A stretch of DNA of 25,310 nucleotides from the NCBI GenBank assembly GCA_015657535.1, contig JADHZB010000283.1, positions 1 to 25,310 of the forward strand. The letters run 5' to 3'. The notes under the pieces were generated by a model. That model saw only the letters and a program-made list of their open reading frames with translations. It ran no database searches and was not told where the DNA came from. Shown piece by piece: positions 22,397 through 25,310 of this stretch. The position numbers and the translations under genes were made by a program. Numbering within the stretch: position 1 is the first letter of the stretch; each line of letters begins with the position of its first letter. The stretch comes from Nephromyces sp. MM_2019 (Eukaryota > Apicomplexa > Aconoidasida > Nephromycida).

Positions 22397-25191
22397 ATGC
22401 TTACACGACGCGAAACAATATCGGTGTCCAGTGCATATGGCCACCCAAAATCTCCTGAGAAAACACCTACGAAAAACAACCAAGACCAACCATTTTACCC
22501 ACTTTCTTCTTTCTCAACTTCTGCGTCATCTAAACGAAGTATTGGCTCATCGAAACAACTACAATTTAACAAGCAAGATAGCGATACATACAATGTAATA
22601 CCCATTGAAGAACCAAAATCATTTGGGATATTACCAACGGGTATAGAGAACTACACATATACAGCTTCAATAAGAGAAGACTTATGGCAATCCTTATTGA
22701 ATCATGTTATTTATAAGGATTTGAAAGAGGTCACACATCTCTTAATTTGCCTCAAGCACATTGAGCATTACTGGGGTCGAAATGGTTGTAAGATATTAGA
22801 CCGTCTAGTTCAACTATGTCCAATGGGAAATTGGGAGAAGTCTTCCGAGTTGATACAAAGGCAATTAGAATCTATGCCACTGAATTACACACAAGAATCA
22901 GCAACGCAATTCTATGTATTGGTTGTGCACCCGCCCAATACATGTAATGACAATTCGAATCACACATACACGAATATAGCAATGGAACTACAGACATTAC
23001 AAGGGAAAGAAGAATATTCATTCCCAGGTACAGATACACACCCGCACGCGAGTATACAATACACCATTGTACAAGTTACATCCGCCAAGGAAGCATTGCT
23101 AGCCACACTCATTAACCCAGATATTCTAGCAACAGTTATATGTGATAACATACCCGCTATACATAGGAGTAATAATAATAAGGAGGATTACTCTGACAGT
23201 TTTGGAGAAAAATTATTAATGGGTATAGACACATTTATAACAGAGCCATTAAAACTTATGAGCAATGGTTCAGATATATTAACGACACTCGTTGAGGCTA
23301 TACACTCATACCGCTCAGAAATGGATATATATACTGTGTGTAGCAACTCACAACTCATGGCCTCTGAGACACTCAGATCTATTGTTGCACGCTGTTTTGT
23401 AGCCCTAGAAGATCACAGTGAGCTCCATGAGGCTATACTCAATAATATTAGAAAGCGGAAAGAGGCCCCCTTCTTTCACAGCCTCAAAATATATGCAGAG
23501 AAACCTATTGGTGTTTTTCATGCATTGGCTGTATCAAGGGGAAATAGCGTAAGACAATCAAGATGGATACAAGATTTGGGTCGTTTCTATGGCCTCAATT
23601 TATTTAAGGCTGAATCGAGTGCTACCTGTGGTGGTTTAGACTCCTTACTTGGTATGTATATGGGTTTATATGTTTGTGAGATTATATATGTGTGTTTATA
23701 TGTGTACGTGTTTATATGTGTACATGTTTATATGTGTGCGTCTTTAAGTATGTGAGTGTTTATATCACCCGTAATCATAAGCCAACCCACAAAATAATCT
23801 ACATATACACACACATACATCAATAATACATCACCCGCAATCACAAACCACCCCACAATCCAATCGACATATACACACACATAGATCAATAATACATCAG
23901 TATCAATATATATATATAGATCCACATGGGGCATTAAAGGATGCACAGCTCATGGCTGCACACACATTTGGTGCACAATTCTTATTTTTTACAACCAATG
24001 GTACTTCCACATCTAATAAGATTGTGTGTCAAGCATTAACACGCCCAAATGATATTGTGTTGGTTGATAGGGCTTGCCATAAGAGCCATCATTACTCATT
24101 TGTATTACAGGGGGCTAGGCCTTGTTATTTAGACCCTTACCCTTTACAACAATTTTCAATGTATGGAGGTGTACCCTTAGAAAATATAAAACGCACACTT
24201 TTGGCCTATAAGAAGGCTGGTTTACTACACACAGTATCACTCATTACACTCACAAATTGCACATTTGATGGAATTGTATATAACACACAACGCCTTATTG
24301 AAGAATGCTTAGCAATCAAACCTGACCTTACCTTCTTATTTGATGAAGCTTGGTTTGCCTATGCATTTTTTCACCCGATTTTTAAATCTAGAACAGGTGT
24401 GTTCACTGTGTGTGTGTAAGGTAGGGGGGAGGGAGATAGTTAATTAGGTTTGTGTAGGGGAGAGTTAATTAGGTGTATGTAGGGGAGAGTTAATTAGGTG
24501 TATGTAGGGGAGAGTTAATTAGGTGTGTGTAGGGGGAGGGAAATTTAATTGGGGTTGTGTGAAGGAGAGGGGGGATGATTTAATTGGGTGTATGGAAGAA
24601 TTTGGTGTATAGATGTTTGTAATATACTTATTGTGTGAGGATATGTGTGCTTATGGATATGTATATGTACAAGGGGTGATTATATCGTGATTTTTATTTC
24701 AACTAATTATATAAAATTTAGTAATTATGTATTTATAACTCCAAAAATATACCTACACAAAAATTATAATTCCCCCACCCCTACCCTACACACACACACA
24801 CAGACAGACACATAAAACAAACTCTCTTCATACTACCTATACACACACACACATTATTTTAAATTTAACAGCGATGAACTCAGCCAATATAATAAGGGAT
24901 AGACTAGAGGCAGGACACTATCATGGCCCATATTCTGATTTATGTGATCGTTTGTGTGTAAATGATATTGATGAGGTAGATGATATTGAATTGTTAGTAA
25001 ATGAGCGTTTATACCCAAATCCAGATAAAGCTGTTATACGTGTGTATGCAACTCAAAGTACACACAAGAGTTTAACATCACTTAGACAAGGTTCAATGAT
25101 ACTATGTAATGATGATTACTTTGAGAGTCATGTGCACACAGCCTTTAAAGAAGCTTATTACACACACATGTCTACCTCTCCCAATTATCAG
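22397..25191 (+). CDS. Orn/Lys/Arg decarboxylase, bacterial (fold-type I) family; first three exons, partial
   Basis: PLP enzyme of the Orn/Lys/Arg decarboxylase major-domain family, removing CO2 from a basic amino acid to give a diamine or agmatine; the exact substrate cannot be told. Exons 22397-23651, 23920-24396 and 24872-25191 join in phase to give 684 codons; the gene runs off the right edge after a GTATAT donor. Residues 1-60 are Ser/Thr/Lys-rich and low-complexity; about 165-255 resemble the N-terminal wing domain; the PLP domain starts near 360. Motifs: FHALAVSRGNS (374-384) where many relatives have FH.PGH..G; SSATCGGLDSLLDPHGALKDAQ across the first splice; TTNGTSTSNK; VDRACHKSHHY; TNCTFDGIVY; FDEAWFA (PLP Asp); STHKSLTSLRQGSM with the PLP Lys at about 643; STSPNYQ. 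The C-terminal domain is outside the window. Likely cytosolic. Confidence 0.93.
23652..23919 (+). other. Decarboxylase intron 1 with complementary arms
   Basis: GTATGT donor and TATATAG acceptor. The 5' half is GT-rich and the 3' half CA-rich. 23686-23703 is complementary at 16 of 18 positions to 23801-23818, and a near copy of the second arm recurs at 23867-23884. Confidence 0.8.
23765..23896. repeat. 66-bp tandem repeat, two copies
   Basis: Imperfect copies at 23765-23830 and 23831-23896, both starting TCACCC and ending with the same 13 bases. They lie within decarboxylase intron 1, ending 24 nt before exon 2. Confidence 0.85.
24397..24871 (+). other. Decarboxylase intron 2 with complementary arms
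   Basis: GTGTGT donor and TTAACAG acceptor. 24408-24434 is complementary at 24 of 27 positions to 24771-24797, so pairing would bring the two splice sites together and loop out the minisatellite. Confidence 0.8.
24421..24600 (+). repeat. 25-bp minisatellite in decarboxylase intron 2
   Basis: Units of 25 bp beginning GTAGGGG start at 24454, 24479, 24504 and 24529; degenerate units flank them on both sides. The consensus contains GAGAGTTAATTAGGTGT. The spacing of the four starts is exact. Confidence 0.9.
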
Positions 25192-25310
25192 GTATATATA
25201 ACACACATATTTATCTTAATTACACATTGAATATATTATTACACTTTATTTATATTATTATACATTGTTTATTTTGTGCCTTAATCCCTAAATATATATA
25301 TATATATATA
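25192..25310 (+). other. Start of decarboxylase intron 3, running off the window
   Basis: Begins GTATATAT directly after the STSPNYQ codons. It is AT-rich and ends in a TA run (about 25291-25310). The next exon is not in the window. Confidence 0.75.

Noticed and set aside
22960..23151. 63-codon minus-strand frame
   Set aside because: Antisense shadow of decarboxylase exon 1.
23728..23946. Minus-strand frame with a 22-residue repeat (VLL.YVCVYVD)
   Set aside because: It is the translation of the 66-bp tandem repeat inside decarboxylase intron 1, not a protein.

Overview
This is eukaryotic nuclear DNA. It is strongly AT-rich by eye, uses the standard genetic code, and its genes are split by short GT-AG introns with long, gene-poor AT-rich spacers. 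I see no bacterial operon structure or ribosome-binding sites. The gene content is a pair of P5B-type ATPases (one with a secretory leader and a Cys-rich ectodomain), an organellar phenylalanyl-tRNA synthetase, an F1-ATPase alpha-like protein and a bacterial-type Orn/Lys/Arg decarboxylase. This fits an alveolate, probably an apicomplexan or close relative. That placement is inference from gene content and style; no marker here proves it.

Layout. 1-1723 (+): intronless 3' part of a P5B ATPase whose 5' part lies outside the window. 3255-9754 (-): a complete 17-exon paralogue of it, converging tail-to-tail; all exon joins keep frame and give 1533 aa. 9755-11980: 2.2 kb spacer. 11981-13393 (+): single-exon mitochondrial-type PheRS. 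13825-15119 (-): a probable four-exon gene for a tail-anchored protein I do not recognise; its model is reconstructed here by phase matching. 16810-18983 (-): a two-exon F1-ATPase alpha-like gene that keeps the P-loop but lacks the usual arginine-finger motif. 18984-22396: 3.4 kb divergent spacer, whose last 300 nt form a G-poor, CA-rich leader with two upstream ORFs. 22397 to beyond the right edge (+): Orn/Lys/Arg decarboxylase, of which the first three exons (684 codons, including the PLP lysine) are visible.

The genes do not form one pathway. The two ATPases are a local duplication. PheRS and the alpha-like subunit are organelle functions (mitochondrial translation and F1). The decarboxylase belongs to polyamine or amino-acid metabolism, and polyamines are known substrates of some P5B ATPases; that link is only suggestive.

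The most notable points are the alpha subunit without an arginine finger, the altered M4 motif and Cys-rich ectodomain of the ATPase, the intronless versus intron-rich paralogue pair, and the two complete decarboxylase introns, each with complementary GT-rich and CA-rich arms plus an internal tandem repeat.
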